NCBI GenBank assembly: GCA_964466465.1
Contig: CAYXNJ010000005.1
Coordinates: 1-64,000, forward strand
Direction of reading: 5' to 3'
DNA: 64,000 nucleotides
Source: Sulfurospirillum sp964466465
GTDB taxonomy: Bacteria; Campylobacterota; Campylobacteria; Campylobacterales; Sulfurospirillaceae
A program made the translations under genes and the position numbers. Of the stretch, positions 8,497 to 17,339 are shown piece by piece; the first letter of the stretch is position 1, and every line of letters begins with the position of its first letter. The notes beneath the pieces were generated by a model. It saw only the letters and a list, made by a program, of their open reading frames with translations, did not search any database and had not been told where the DNA came from.

Positions 8497-9396
8497 TTAG
8501 ATTGAATTTGGTAAATGGGTTTCCATCATTGCTTTTAGTGCGCTGTCTAACGAAGCAAGAGGAGGAAGAACAATATTGGCAACTAAATATAAATCACCTT
8601 TTGTTTGTGTTTTACGGTTCAGTGCACCATACTCTTTCACTCTAAATTTTTGTCCATTTTTTGTATCTTCTTTAACTTTAAGTGTGATCTCTTTATAAAG
8701 CGTATCTACCGCGATTTTCCCACCAAAAAGTGCTGTTTTTAAAGGAATGTCGATGGTTTTTACCAAATCATCACCTTCTCTGGTGTACTCAGGACTTGAT
8801 GCCACTTCAACGCTTAAAATAAGATCACCCTTTTGCCCTTGAAACGATTTGCCTTTGTCTTTAACGCGCATTTTCTCGCCATTTTTAATGCCTGCTGGAA
8901 TTTTGACATCAAAACTTTCATTGTTATAAGAGAGAGAATGCTTTCCACCTAAAATCGCGACATTAAACGGAATGACGATTTTAGCGCTAACGTCTAAGTC
9001 TGGTTCACCAAAACCACCAAAACCGCCGCCACCAAAACCAGAGCCACCGAATCCTCCAAAACCACCCCTGCTGCTACTAAAACCACCAAATCCACCGCCA
9101 CCACCAAAGATGCTGCGTAAAATATCATCTAAATTCGCACCGCCTTGGGCATGTGCGAAATCATGGAAGTTTTGACCACCAAACATACTATCGCCATATT
9201 GGTCATACTGACGACGTTTTTGCTCATCACTTAAAATTTCATACGCAGCGTTAATCTCTTTGAATTTTTCTTCCGCTCCTGCATCTTTATTGATGTCAGG
9301 ATGGTATTTGCGCGCTAATCTTCGGTAAGCCTTTTTGATCTCATCGGCACTCGCATCTTGGGAGACATCCAATGTTTCATATAAACTTTTACTCAT
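8497..9396 (-). CDS. cbpA: DnaJ-family co-chaperone CbpA
   Basis: A 299-residue class-B J-protein that stimulates DnaK and, in related bacteria, helps HspR bind DNA. The J domain spans residues 1-70 with HPD at residues 32-34 (KYHPDINKD). A Gly/Phe-rich linker of about 45 residues full of GGFGG units follows, then two beta-rich C-terminal substrate-binding domains. There is no CxxCxGxG zinc finger, separating it from DnaJ itself. It is the first gene of the cbpA-hspR-antiporter unit, transcribed away from htrA. Confidence 0.93.
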   Translation of the reverse strand: MSKSLYETLDVSQDASADEIKKAYRRLARKYHPDINKDAGAEEKFKEINAAYEILSDEQKRRQYDQYGDSMFGGQNFHDFAHAQGGANLDDILRSIFGGGGGFGGFSSSRGGFGGFGGSGFGGGGFGGFGEPDLDVSAKIVIPFNVAILGGKHSLSYNNESFDVKIPAGIKNGEKMRVKDKGKSFQGQKGDLILSVEVASSPEYTREGDDLVKTIDIPLKTALFGGKIAVDTLYKEITLKVKEDTKNGQKFRVKEYGALNRKTQTKGDLYLVANIVLPPLASLDSALKAMMETHLPNSI

Positions 9397-9445
9397 GGGT
9401 ATTAACCTTCTTTTGGAGCACGTTTGTCCATTAATATTTATAGCG

Positions 9446-9451
9446 ATTATA
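9446..9451 (-). promoter_or_regulatory. -10 element of cbpA-hspR operon
   Basis: On the minus strand TATAAT lies in GTTTTATGGTATAATCGC, about 50 bases before the cbpA start. The upstream flank of this box holds the HAIR-like repeat, so a bound repressor would cover the -35 region. Confidence 0.6.
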
Positions 9452-9459
9452 CCATAAAA

Positions 9460-9480
9460 CTTTAGTCTTGGTCAATCAAC
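9460..9480. promoter_or_regulatory. Putative HspR operator (HAIR-like) of cbpA
   Basis: CTTTAGT-N7-AATCAAC fits the HAIR consensus CTTGAGT-N7-ACTCAAG at 11 of 14 positions with the exact 7-base spacer. It sits 8 bases upstream of the cbpA -10 box. The encoded HspR is two genes away in the same operon, which supports autoregulation. The call rests on comparison by eye. Confidence 0.5.
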
Positions 9481-9528
9481 TTAGTTGCTAATTTCCTTAA
9501 TATTTACTTTATATTTACCTCTCTTCTT

Positions 9529-9534
9529 TATAAT
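9529..9534 (+). promoter_or_regulatory. -10 element of htrA
   Basis: TATAAT in CTTCTTTATAATTTC lies about 33 bases before the htrA ATG. A good Shine-Dalgarno (AAGGAG) follows 7 bases before the start codon. Confidence 0.55.
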
Positions 9535-9566
9535 TTCATTTATAGAAACTACCAAGGAGTTTAACC

Positions 9567-10982
9567 ATGAAAAAGATGATCTTTTTATCACTTATTGCAT
9601 CCATTTCGCTGTATGCCGCAACCATTGAAATTGCCCAAATGCCTAAAGACACTCTACGTCAAGACGCTACAGCGCAAAATGTGATTCTCTCTTATCATAA
9701 CGCTATCAAAGATATTAAAAAAAGTGTTGTCAACATTGCAACCACAAAAAAGAGTAAGCAAAATGACCAACTCAATGAGCTTATGCAAAATCCATTCTTT
9801 AAAGAGTTTTTTGGAAACCGTTTACCAGACCTCAAACAACAAGAACGCAAGTCGCATTCACTGGGATCTGGTGTTATCATCTCTGCAAATGGCTATATCG
9901 TAACCAATAACCACGTCGTCGAAGGAGCAGATGAAATTGTTATCACACTTCCAAATGATGACAAAGAATATAAAGCAAAAGTTATCGGAGAAGACCCTAA
10001 AACAGACCTTGCTGTCGTCAAGATAGAAGCAAAAGATCTACAAGTTGCCAAATTTGGAGATTCTTCCAATTTACTGGAAGGTGACATCGTATTTGCCATC
10101 GGTAACCCTTTTGGTGTTGGTGAAACCATCACACAAGGAATTATCTCCGCTCTTAATAAAAACAATGTAGGACTCAACCAATACGAAAATTTCATTCAAA
10201 CCGATGCTTCTATTAACCCTGGAAATTCAGGCGGCGCATTGGTAGATAGCCGTGGAGCGCTGATCGGTATTAACAGTGCGATTCTTTCTAAGACAGGCGG
10301 CAACAACGGTATAGGTTTTGCCATTCCTTCCAATATGGTACAAAAAATTGCAACCTCTTTGATTGAATCAGGAAAAATTGAGCGCGGTTTTATGGGTGTT
10401 TCCATTGCTGATCTTACCAATGATCTTAAAGAACTCTATGAGAACAAACAAGGTGCTGTTATTTTAATGATCGAGAAAAACTCACCTGCTGAAAAAGGGG
10501 GACTACAAGTCTCAGACCTTATTTTAGAGGTCGATGGTGTCAAAATTAAAAACTCCAATGAACTTAAAAATACCATTGCAAGCATCGCGCCTGAAAAAAT
10601 GGTTAGCATTACTTATGAGCGCGATAAAAAGGTAAAAACAACCAAAGTAAAACTCGCCAAAATGGACGCCGAACAAGTGGTCGCAGGGGAAAGTAAAGCT
10701 ACAAGCCCTATTGAAGGACTCAGCCTTTTAGATATTAACGATAAAACACGTATGCAATACCAAATTCCTAAAGAGATTGAAGGTGTACTTGTTTTAGAAG
10801 TCAAAGATGACTCAAAAGCTGAAAAAATGGGCTTTAGAGAAGGTGATATCATCATCCAAGTCGAACAAATGCGCATTACTTCCCTTAAAGACTTAACGAC
10901 TGCGTTGAAAGAGTATAAAAACAGTAAAAAACGCGTCATCATAAACCGTCAAAACTATCGCGCTATCCTTGTTATGCCATAA
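9567..10982 (+). CDS. htrA: Periplasmic serine protease HtrA/DegP
   Basis: Periplasmic protease and chaperone for misfolded envelope proteins; in pathogenic relatives it is also secreted. The 471-residue precursor has a cleavable signal peptide (residues 1-18, ending SLYAA) and a trypsin-like domain. The catalytic triad is visible as His in VTNNHVVEG, Asp in PKTDLAVVKI and Ser in NPGNSGGALVD. Two PDZ domains follow, from about residues 275 and 375. It is divergent from cbpA and ends in a strong hairpin terminator. With ctpA, clpB and htpG elsewhere in the window it forms part of a protein-quality-control theme. Confidence 0.96.
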   Translation: MKKMIFLSLIASISLYAATIEIAQMPKDTLRQDATAQNVILSYHNAIKDIKKSVVNIATTKKSKQNDQLNELMQNPFFKEFFGNRLPDLKQQERKSHSLGSGVIISANGYIVTNNHVVEGADEIVITLPNDDKEYKAKVIGEDPKTDLAVVKIEAKDLQVAKFGDSSNLLEGDIVFAIGNPFGVGETITQGIISALNKNNVGLNQYENFIQTDASINPGNSGGALVDSRGALIGINSAILSKTGGNNGIGFAIPSNMVQKIATSLIESGKIERGFMGVSIADLTNDLKELYENKQGAVILMIEKNSPAEKGGLQVSDLILEVDGVKIKNSNELKNTIASIAPEKMVSITYERDKKVKTTKVKLAKMDAEQVVAGESKATSPIEGLSLLDINDKTRMQYQIPKEIEGVLVLEVKDDSKAEKMGFREGDIIIQVEQMRITSLKDLTTALKEYKNSKKRVIINRQNYRAILVMP

Positions 10983-10985
10983 CAC

Positions 10986-11007
10986 TTAGGAGGCAAAAGC
11001 CTCCTAA
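10986..11007 (+). terminator. Hairpin after htrA
   Basis: Perfect 9-bp stem TTAGGAGGC / GCCTCCTAA with an AAAA loop, starting 4 bases after the htrA stop. The U-run is weak. The promoter of the two-component pair begins directly behind it. Confidence 0.7.
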
Positions 11008-11013
11008 ATTGGC

Positions 11014-11019
11014 TATAAT
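11014..11019 (+). promoter_or_regulatory. -10 element of the arsRS-like pair
   Basis: TATAAT in TTGGCTATAATAACC is 26 bases before the response-regulator ATG and immediately after the htrA terminator, so the regulator pair should have its own transcript. Confidence 0.55.
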
Positions 11020-11044
11020 AACCTTTACTAGGTAAGGAGTGCGG

Positions 11045-11725
11045 ATGACCCATATTTTGATGATTGAAGATGATTTAGAACTCGCTGAGATTTTGATGGA
11101 ATATTTAGAACAATTTGATATTGCTGTTACCATCGCAGACGACCCTTATTTAGGGCTTTCCACACTCGATACCCAAAAATTTGACCTTGTTATTTTAGAC
11201 CTCACACTTCCAGGTCTTGATGGACTTGAAGTATGCAAAGAGATACGAAAACGCCATAGCGTACCTATCATTATCTCCTCTGCACGTACCGACATTACCG
11301 ATAAAGTGACCGCGTTAGAAAATGGGGCTGATGATTATTTGCCTAAACCATACAATCCACGAGAACTGCAAGCACGTATTATGAGCTTATTGCGTCGTCA
11401 AAAAGGGGTTGTGCCCACCGAGCAAAGTGTCCAAAAACCTAAAGATTTGATTTTAAATGAAGAGCAGATGAGTATTTTACTGCACGGTAAAGAGCTACAT
11501 TTAACCGCAGCAGAGTATGGTATTTTAGGCTATTTGATGAAAAAAGAAGGTGGTGTTGTATCAAGAGAAGAGCTGATTTATAACATTGAAGCTATCAGCG
11601 AAGAGACCACCAACAAAAGTATTGATGTTATTATTGGTCGTATTCGACAAAAACTTGGTGAAAATCCAAAAGAACCTACCTACATTCATGCTGTTCGTGG
11701 TGTGGGCTATAAGTTTTTACAATGA
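11045..11725 (+). CDS. OmpR-type response regulator (ArsR/CprR-like)
   Basis: Two-component DNA-binding regulator of 226 residues. The receiver domain has acidic residues E8/D9/D10, phospho-acceptor D52 in LVILDLTLPGLDG, and the conserved Lys in LPKPYNP. A winged-helix output domain (HLTAAEYGILGYL, then RGVGYKF) completes it. The overall pattern is that of the regulators called ArsR in H. pylori (acid response) and CprR in Campylobacter. I use ATG 11045, which has AAGGAG 5 bases upstream. The GTG at 11039 would overlap that ribosome-binding site. The end overlaps its kinase by 4 bases. Confidence 0.9.
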   Translation: MTHILMIEDDLELAEILMEYLEQFDIAVTIADDPYLGLSTLDTQKFDLVILDLTLPGLDGLEVCKEIRKRHSVPIIISSARTDITDKVTALENGADDYLPKPYNPRELQARIMSLLRRQKGVVPTEQSVQKPKDLILNEEQMSILLHGKELHLTAAEYGILGYLMKKEGGVVSREELIYNIEAISEETTNKSIDVIIGRIRQKLGENPKEPTYIHAVRGVGYKFLQ

Positions 11726-12954
11726 CAAAATCCTCTATTTTTTACAGTATCACCTTTATTTTTGCCATCAGTATTGTCAGCATTTTTTTGGCACTCCTTT
11801 TTTTATTGGAATACGACAAACAGACCTATACTGAAAAACTCAATACCAAATACTCGATTATCTCTCGTGCAACGCTGTTTCATCTCAATAATTTTATTAC
11901 CAATGATGAACTCAAGCGTCAGGTACAAGGCTACCAAATGCGTGAGATTACAGACAAAGATGCCAAAGATAAAATCATTAAAGACGCACAAATTATTCAA
12001 AAAATCGCTGATCGTATTGGCACAAGTGCCATTTTACGTTATGACAATGACCACTACTTACACATCGAAACCAAGTACTCCTCACTGCTTCTTAAAGATG
12101 AGGACTTTCAACCTTACCGTTATGATTTAATTAAGGTCATTTTTGGTGTGGTATTTGCGATTATTATCATCGCCTACATCCTCACGATTCGCAAGCTCAA
12201 ACCCCTTCGTAAACTCAAACGTCAGATGGATCGTTTTGCCAAGGGTGACCTTGATATTAACTGTAAAACTGATGGAGAAGATGAGATCTCACAAGTGGCA
12301 AACTCATTTCATAATGCTGTTGAGCAGATCAACAAACTTAACCACTCCAGACAGCTTTTCTTACGGAACATTATGCACGAACTTAAAACACCGATTACAA
12401 AAGGGCGTATCAGTGCTGAAATGCTTGAAAATGGCAAGCAACGAGATCGTCTCATTGGAACGTTTGAAAAACTTGAACTTTTAATTAATGAGTTTGCTTC
12501 TATCGAGCAAATTACATCAGGTGAAGGGCTTAAAAATATCAAACCGTATCGTTTGGTTGACATGCTTGATGAAGCAATTGACCTTGCAATGATTTCACCT
12601 TCTCAAATTGAAATCGAGCTGGACGATGAGATTATTTTAAACGTTGATTTTAGACTTTTCACCACTGCCATGAAAAATGTCATCGATAATGGCATTAAAT
12701 ACTCTATTGATCAAACCATCAAAATTGTTGCGACCAAAGAAAAAATAGCATTTATCAGCCAAGGCAAACCCCTCAAGTATGAATTAGAATATTATTTAGA
12801 GCCTTTTGTGCAAGAAAAAAACTCCCACCAAAGCTTTGGTTTAGGGCTTTATATTGTTCATCACATTATCAAAGCACATCATATTAGTTTTACCTATGAA
12901 CACAAAGACGGATATAATTATTTTAATTTTGAAAAAATTGAGTCGTTAGCATAG
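11722..12954 (+). CDS. ArsS/CprS-type sensor histidine kinase
   Basis: Membrane sensor kinase partnered with the preceding regulator. 410 residues: membrane helices near residues 7-31 and 138-160 enclose a periplasmic sensor of roughly 105 residues. A HAMP linker (LRKLKRQMDRFAKGDLD) follows, then the phospho-acceptor His in FLRNIMHELKTPITKGR and an ATPase domain with NVIDNGIKYS and FGLGLYIVHH. The ATPase part is compact, as in other Campylobacterota ArsS proteins. The signal cannot be told from sequence; homologues respond to acid or control envelope homeostasis. A small GGDEF-like gene follows from a separate promoter. Confidence 0.9.
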   Translation: MTKSSIFYSITFIFAISIVSIFLALLFLLEYDKQTYTEKLNTKYSIISRATLFHLNNFITNDELKRQVQGYQMREITDKDAKDKIIKDAQIIQKIADRIGTSAILRYDNDHYLHIETKYSSLLLKDEDFQPYRYDLIKVIFGVVFAIIIIAYILTIRKLKPLRKLKRQMDRFAKGDLDINCKTDGEDEISQVANSFHNAVEQINKLNHSRQLFLRNIMHELKTPITKGRISAEMLENGKQRDRLIGTFEKLELLINEFASIEQITSGEGLKNIKPYRLVDMLDEAIDLAMISPSQIEIELDDEIILNVDFRLFTTAMKNVIDNGIKYSIDQTIKIVATKEKIAFISQGKPLKYELEYYLEPFVQEKNSHQSFGLGLYIVHHIIKAHHISFTYEHKDGYNYFNFEKIESLA

Positions 12955-12963
12955 ATTTTAGAG

Positions 12964-12969
12964 TACAAT
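12964..12969 (+). promoter_or_regulatory. -10 element before the GGDEF-like gene
   Basis: TACAAT in TTAGAGTACAATTAG is 31 bases before the ATG at 13000, and AAGGAG precedes that ATG by 6 bases. Confidence 0.45.
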
Positions 12970-12999
12970 TAGAACAAATAGCTACACCAAGGAGTCTCC

Positions 13000-13401
13000 A
13001 TGTCGGGTATTGCTTTTTCAAAAATCAATCTTGCCAACCTGATTGATCATCATATTGCGCTTTTAGAGCGTTTTGGAATAAAAGATGAAGTTCCTTTTTC
13101 ACTTATCTTTTTTTCACTAGAAGATAAAAAAGAGATAGATAGCTTAGAAATGTTTCAACGTATATTAAGAAGGACTGATGCCATTTTTAGCCATAGTAAC
13201 CACTATGTTGTTATGTTAACAGGAACAGATTGGAATGGAGCAACAGAAGTACTTTCAGGCATTCAAAGCTTTTTAGACCAAGAACCATTTGATAATGTCG
13301 TCACGTATCCAGAAGATGGAACGGACTCAAAAACACTTCTCCACAAACTACATGAACTAGTTGAAGAAAACTGTAATATTACGACGGATTTATTGAAGTA
13401 G
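13000..13401 (+). CDS. Small degenerate GGDEF-like protein
   Basis: A 133-residue cytoplasmic protein of uncertain role. The order of predicted strands and helices resembles the second half of a GGDEF domain: FSLIFFSLEDKKEID, then LRRTDAIFSHSNHYVVML in place of D-x-x-x-R-x-GGDEF, then an IQSFL helix and VVTYPEDGTDSKTLLHKL. The catalytic GG(D/E)EF signature is absent (SNHYV), so it should not make c-di-GMP. It could bind a nucleotide or a partner. It stands alone between the kinase and a bidirectional terminator. The GGDEF resemblance is my inference. Confidence 0.75.
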   Translation: MSGIAFSKINLANLIDHHIALLERFGIKDEVPFSLIFFSLEDKKEIDSLEMFQRILRRTDAIFSHSNHYVVMLTGTDWNGATEVLSGIQSFLDQEPFDNVVTYPEDGTDSKTLLHKLHELVEENCNITTDLLK

Positions 13402-13418
13402 GCTATATAAGCCTACTT
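13396..13418. terminator. Bidirectional hairpin terminator
   Basis: Stem AAGTAGGC / GCCTACTT (8 bp) with a TATATAA loop lies between two convergent genes. It overlaps the last codons of the plus-strand gene and ends 2 bases before the permease stop. Confidence 0.7.
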
Positions 13419-13419
13419 C

Positions 13420-14622
13420 TTACTCATTTCGCAAGGTATCTAAAACGTTAATTTGTGTTGCCTTATAGGCAGGGTAATATGAAGAAAGCGCTACAATCAC
13501 ACTTGTTCCTAAAACAATCAGTACAAAATCAAGCATGGAGAGATCCAGTGGTAACCTTGCAGTACCATACACATCCGCAGGTAATGAGATAATATCAAAA
13601 GAGCCCAAAACAAAGAGTGCTAGGGAACCTAAGATAATTCCAAATAGCATTCCTCCTCCACCAATCACTAAACCAAGATAAAAGAAGGTATTTTTAATCT
13701 CTTGTTTATACGCACCCAAAGAGAGTAACAGTGCAATTTCTTTACGTCTGTTCATCACCGTCATAAGAAGTGAGCTGATGATGTTAAGGGAAGCGATGAG
13801 AATAATCAGCATTAAAACGATAAAAAGAGCACGTTTTTCCAGTGCAAGGGCGGCAAAAAAGTTGCCATTCATCTGCCACCAGCCCACAATACCCAAATCA
13901 TCAGGAAGAACTTTTCTAATTTTTTCAATATCAGAAAATGGATCATCCGAATAGATATGAATACCATCAAAATGTCCTTCCTCATACTGCATCACTTGTG
14001 CTAAAGAATCAAGTGTTGTGTACATATAGGCTTTGTCATACGCATTCAATCCTGAACGAAATGAACCTTGATAGTTAAAACGCTTCATTTTAGGGATTAG
14101 ACTCATGCCACCTGGATCATTTTTGGTAAAAATAAGTGTTGCCTTTTCATCGGATGAAAACTGATGGTTTTTAGCGATTTCACTACCTGTAATCAGGTCA
14201 TATTTGTCAAGCGTTTTACCCTTGATTGCTTCTGCAATAATGGCATTAATCTTTGCTTCTTGTTCAAAATTGACACCAAAAAGCATACCGCCTTCTAAAC
14301 GGTTCCCTTTTTTAATAATGACTTGAGTTGAAATATAAGGGCTAAATTGAAGCTTTGGAAACTGCTCCTTAAGTGCATCAAGATGTGCTTGTTCTACAGG
14401 TGAAAAACTACGAGAGTAGATGGAGAGGGGATAATTCATGGTAAAGAGTTTTTTTTCAAACTCTTTATCAAATCCATTCATAATTGCCATAGCCACCATC
14501 AATACGGTTAGTCCAATAGCAACGCCAAAAAACGCTAAAAGAGATATAACGGTAATAAAGGGTTGAGACTTGTCAAATCGTAAATACTTTTTGACAAGAT
14601 AGAGACTTAGATTTTTTTGCAC
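13420..14622 (-). CDS. lolC: LolC/E-type ABC permease
   Basis: Inner-membrane permease of the lipoprotein-releasing LolCDE type, which extracts lipoproteins for transfer to LolA. 400 residues with the FtsX/MacB architecture: helix 1 at about residues 22-48, a periplasmic domain of ~210 residues, then three helices at about 265-295, 315-342 and 360-385. The final segment SSYYPAYKATQINVLDTLR is typical. It sits 9 bases after secA in the same direction, and lolA lies just beyond secA on the other strand, supporting the lipoprotein-export assignment. LolC and LolE cannot be separated here, and no LolD ATPase is in the window. Confidence 0.87.
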   Translation of the reverse strand: MQKNLSLYLVKKYLRFDKSQPFITVISLLAFFGVAIGLTVLMVAMAIMNGFDKEFEKKLFTMNYPLSIYSRSFSPVEQAHLDALKEQFPKLQFSPYISTQVIIKKGNRLEGGMLFGVNFEQEAKINAIIAEAIKGKTLDKYDLITGSEIAKNHQFSSDEKATLIFTKNDPGGMSLIPKMKRFNYQGSFRSGLNAYDKAYMYTTLDSLAQVMQYEEGHFDGIHIYSDDPFSDIEKIRKVLPDDLGIVGWWQMNGNFFAALALEKRALFIVLMLIILIASLNIISSLLMTVMNRRKEIALLLSLGAYKQEIKNTFFYLGLVIGGGGMLFGIILGSLALFVLGSFDIISLPADVYGTARLPLDLSMLDFVLIVLGTSVIVALSSYYPAYKATQINVLDTLRNE

Positions 14623-14631
14623 CCTATACCC

Positions 14632-17214
14632 TTACGCTAAAAGCCCTTTTTTAGGACCACTCTTGCCACAACATTGCTTATATTTTTTACCACTTCCACA
14701 TGGGCATGGTTCATTGCGTGCCGTTTTTTTCTCTTTATCGTCCTCATCTTCATCACCATAAGGACTTTGATGTTGAAGTGTCGCATTGGCATTGGCTGCT
14801 TCCATTCTACGGATCATCTCTTCCATAGCACGCTTCTCTTCTTCTTCTTTGTTATCGCGCAGTTGAACAATATGCAGTGTTCTAAAGCTCTCAAATTTAA
14901 TCTGCTCAACCAGTTCAATAAAGAGATTGTAACTTTCTTTTTTATATTCAGTCAGTGGATCTTTTTGGTTGTAACCACGAAGACCGATACCCGTTTTTAA
15001 AATATCCATCTGATACAAGTGCGCTCTCCAAGCATTATCAAGCACTTGAAGGTATAAAATACGTTCAATTTCCTTGCGTTGTGTTTCATCAACAACGGCC
15101 ATTTTTGCATCGAATATTTTTTCAAGAGAATCAATAATGAATGCACGCAAATCATCAAATTCTAAACCTTGCAATACTTCAGGTTCACATGTTTCATTCA
15201 AATCGTCTTGAAGAACAGAAACCAAACGCTCAATGTTATATTCGCTCTGAGCAATACCTTCATAAATCTCGGCTTTAAAGAGTAAATTTGTTACAAATTC
15301 AAAACGAATCTCTTTAATTTTGCTGTCAATATCAAAATTTGGATTAAGTAATTCATTTCTAAAGTTATAAATCGTTTTACGTTGTTTGTTTGCCACATCA
15401 TCATACTCTAAAAGGTGTTTACGAGATTCAAAGTGCAATGCTTCTACTTTTTTCTGAGCATTTTCAACGGCACGTGTCACCATTTTAGACTCAATGTGCT
15501 CACCCTCTTCGATGCCTAAACGCTCCATAATCGCTTTAATACGATCACTTCCAAAAATACGTAATAAATTATCTTCAAGACTAAGGTAAAAACGGCTTTT
15601 ACCCACATCGCCTTGGCGACCTGAGCGTCCACGAAGCTGGTTATCGATACGGCGGCTCTCATGACGCTCTGTACCAATGATATAAAGACCACCCAGTGCC
15701 TTAATTTCATCCGTAAGTTTGATGTCAACACCACGTCCTGCCATATTGGTTGCAATGGTTACAGCGCCTTTAACACCCGCATCTTTAATGATTTGAGCCT
15801 CTTTTTCATGGTTCTTCGCATTTAAAACAGAGTGTGGCACTTTCTCTTTTTTAAGCAGTGCATGCAGCAACTCACTTTTTTCAATGGAAGCTGTACCCAC
15901 AAGCACAGGCTGTCCTTTTTCATGGCATGCTTTAATATCTTTAATAACCGCTTCAAATTTCTCACGTTCTGTTTTATAGATAAGATCATTCATATCGTCT
16001 CTACGCATTGGAACATTGGTCGGAATAGAAATTACCTCTAAGTTATAAATCTGCGCAAACTCTGTAGCTTCTGTTTGAGCTGTTCCTGTCATACCTGCTA
16101 GTTTTTTATAGAGTCTAAAATAGTTTTGGAAGGTAATATCAGCAAGCGTTTGTGACTCTTCTTTGATCATCACACCTTCTTTAGCTTCTAAAGCTTGGTG
16201 TAAACCCTCACTAAAACGTCTGCCTTCACTTAAACGACCTGTAAATTCATCAACAATAACAATCTCACCCTCTCTTACAACATAATCCACATCAGCGGTA
16301 AAGAGGTAACGTGCTTTAAGCGCTTGATCAAGATGATGCGATAAAACAGCATTTTCCAGACTGTAAAGGTTGTCCACACCAAAAAGTTTTTCAGCATTAC
16401 TAATGCCTTCTTCTGTCATTAAAACCGTACGATTCTTTTCATCAACGGTAAAATCAACTTCTTTTTTTAATTGTTTTGCTACACCATCGGCAATTTTATA
16501 TCCATCAAGTGTACGATTTGCAGGACCAGAGATAATAAGAGGAGTACGTGCTTCATCAATTAAAATAGAATCCACTTCATCCACAATAACAAAGTTATGG
16601 TGACGTTGTACTTTTTCATCTAAAGAGTAGCGCATATTATCGCGTAAATAGTCAAACCCAAACTCATTGTTTGTTCCATACGTAATGTCAGCATCATACT
16701 GTTCTTTGCGTTTAATGTCATTTTCCAGATCATTGGTAACAACACCAACACTCAGACCCAAAAAGTTATAGATACGAGACATATCAGCAGCATCACGCTT
16801 TGCAAGATAATCATTGACGGTTACAACGTGAACACCTTCACCACTCATAGCATTTAAAACAACAGGAAGTGTGGCAACTAAGGTTTTACCCTCACCTGTT
16901 TTCATCTCAGCGATATCACCGCCATGAAGGACTAAACCACCAATCATCTGCACATCAAAATGACGCATACCTGTTGTTCGTTTACTGGCTTCTCTTGTAA
17001 TAGCAAAAACATCATTTAAAATATCATCAAGTTTTACACGAGCGGCTTGAACGTCTGCTTTAAAAGCATTAAAAGCTTCTTTTAGGGCTTCATCACTCAT
17101 TTTTTCATATGTTGGCTCTAAGGCATTGATCTTCTTAACACGTCCTTGTAACTCTTTGACAACACGATCATTTTTAGTGCCAAAAATTTTACGAATAATA
17201 CTACTCAACATCAT
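14632..17214 (-). CDS. secA: Preprotein translocase ATPase SecA
   Basis: Motor ATPase that drives unfolded preproteins through SecYEG. 860 residues with the Walker A motif in AEMKTGEGKTLVATLP, the DEAD-type box (VIVDEVDSILIDEARTPLI), the TNMAGRGVDIKL and RGRSGRQGD helicase motifs, and a C-terminal zinc-binding tail PCPCGSGKKYKQCCG that contacts SecB or ribosomes. The start ATG follows a GAGGTG site. A -10 box lies about 60 bases upstream. It is cotranscribed with the Lol permease. Confidence 0.97.
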   Translation of the reverse strand: MMLSSIIRKIFGTKNDRVVKELQGRVKKINALEPTYEKMSDEALKEAFNAFKADVQAARVKLDDILNDVFAITREASKRTTGMRHFDVQMIGGLVLHGGDIAEMKTGEGKTLVATLPVVLNAMSGEGVHVVTVNDYLAKRDAADMSRIYNFLGLSVGVVTNDLENDIKRKEQYDADITYGTNNEFGFDYLRDNMRYSLDEKVQRHHNFVIVDEVDSILIDEARTPLIISGPANRTLDGYKIADGVAKQLKKEVDFTVDEKNRTVLMTEEGISNAEKLFGVDNLYSLENAVLSHHLDQALKARYLFTADVDYVVREGEIVIVDEFTGRLSEGRRFSEGLHQALEAKEGVMIKEESQTLADITFQNYFRLYKKLAGMTGTAQTEATEFAQIYNLEVISIPTNVPMRRDDMNDLIYKTEREKFEAVIKDIKACHEKGQPVLVGTASIEKSELLHALLKKEKVPHSVLNAKNHEKEAQIIKDAGVKGAVTIATNMAGRGVDIKLTDEIKALGGLYIIGTERHESRRIDNQLRGRSGRQGDVGKSRFYLSLEDNLLRIFGSDRIKAIMERLGIEEGEHIESKMVTRAVENAQKKVEALHFESRKHLLEYDDVANKQRKTIYNFRNELLNPNFDIDSKIKEIRFEFVTNLLFKAEIYEGIAQSEYNIERLVSVLQDDLNETCEPEVLQGLEFDDLRAFIIDSLEKIFDAKMAVVDETQRKEIERILYLQVLDNAWRAHLYQMDILKTGIGLRGYNQKDPLTEYKKESYNLFIELVEQIKFESFRTLHIVQLRDNKEEEEKRAMEEMIRRMEAANANATLQHQSPYGDEDEDDKEKKTARNEPCPCGSGKKYKQCCGKSGPKKGLLA

Positions 17215-17272
17215 GTGATTTCACCTCAATTTTCTTTACTTTTATTACATTTAGTCTTACTTAAAGCTTGGG

Positions 17273-17278
17273 ATTTTA
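17273..17278 (-). promoter_or_regulatory. -10 element of secA
   Basis: On the minus strand TAAAAT occurs in AGTATGATAAAATCCC, about 59 bases before the secA ATG, in the divergent secA/lolA region. Confidence 0.45.
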
Positions 17279-17302
17279 TCATACTTTTACTATCTATTTG
17301 AT

Positions 17303-17338
17303 AAAACTCCATATCTTATTATCATAACAAGGAGTTTT
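17303..17338 (+). repeat. Inverted repeat covering the lolA ribosome-binding site
   Basis: AAAACTCC at 17303-17310 is the exact complement of GGAGTTTT at 17331-17338, with a 20-base spacer. The right arm contains the GGAG Shine-Dalgarno of lolA, whose ATG starts at 17340, so a folded leader would hide the ribosome-binding site. Confidence 0.5.
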
Positions 17339-17339
17339 T

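Noticed and set aside
8972..9175. Proline-rich open frame on the plus strand
   Set aside because: It is the antisense of the Gly/Phe linker of CbpA (GGN codons read as CCN), not a gene.
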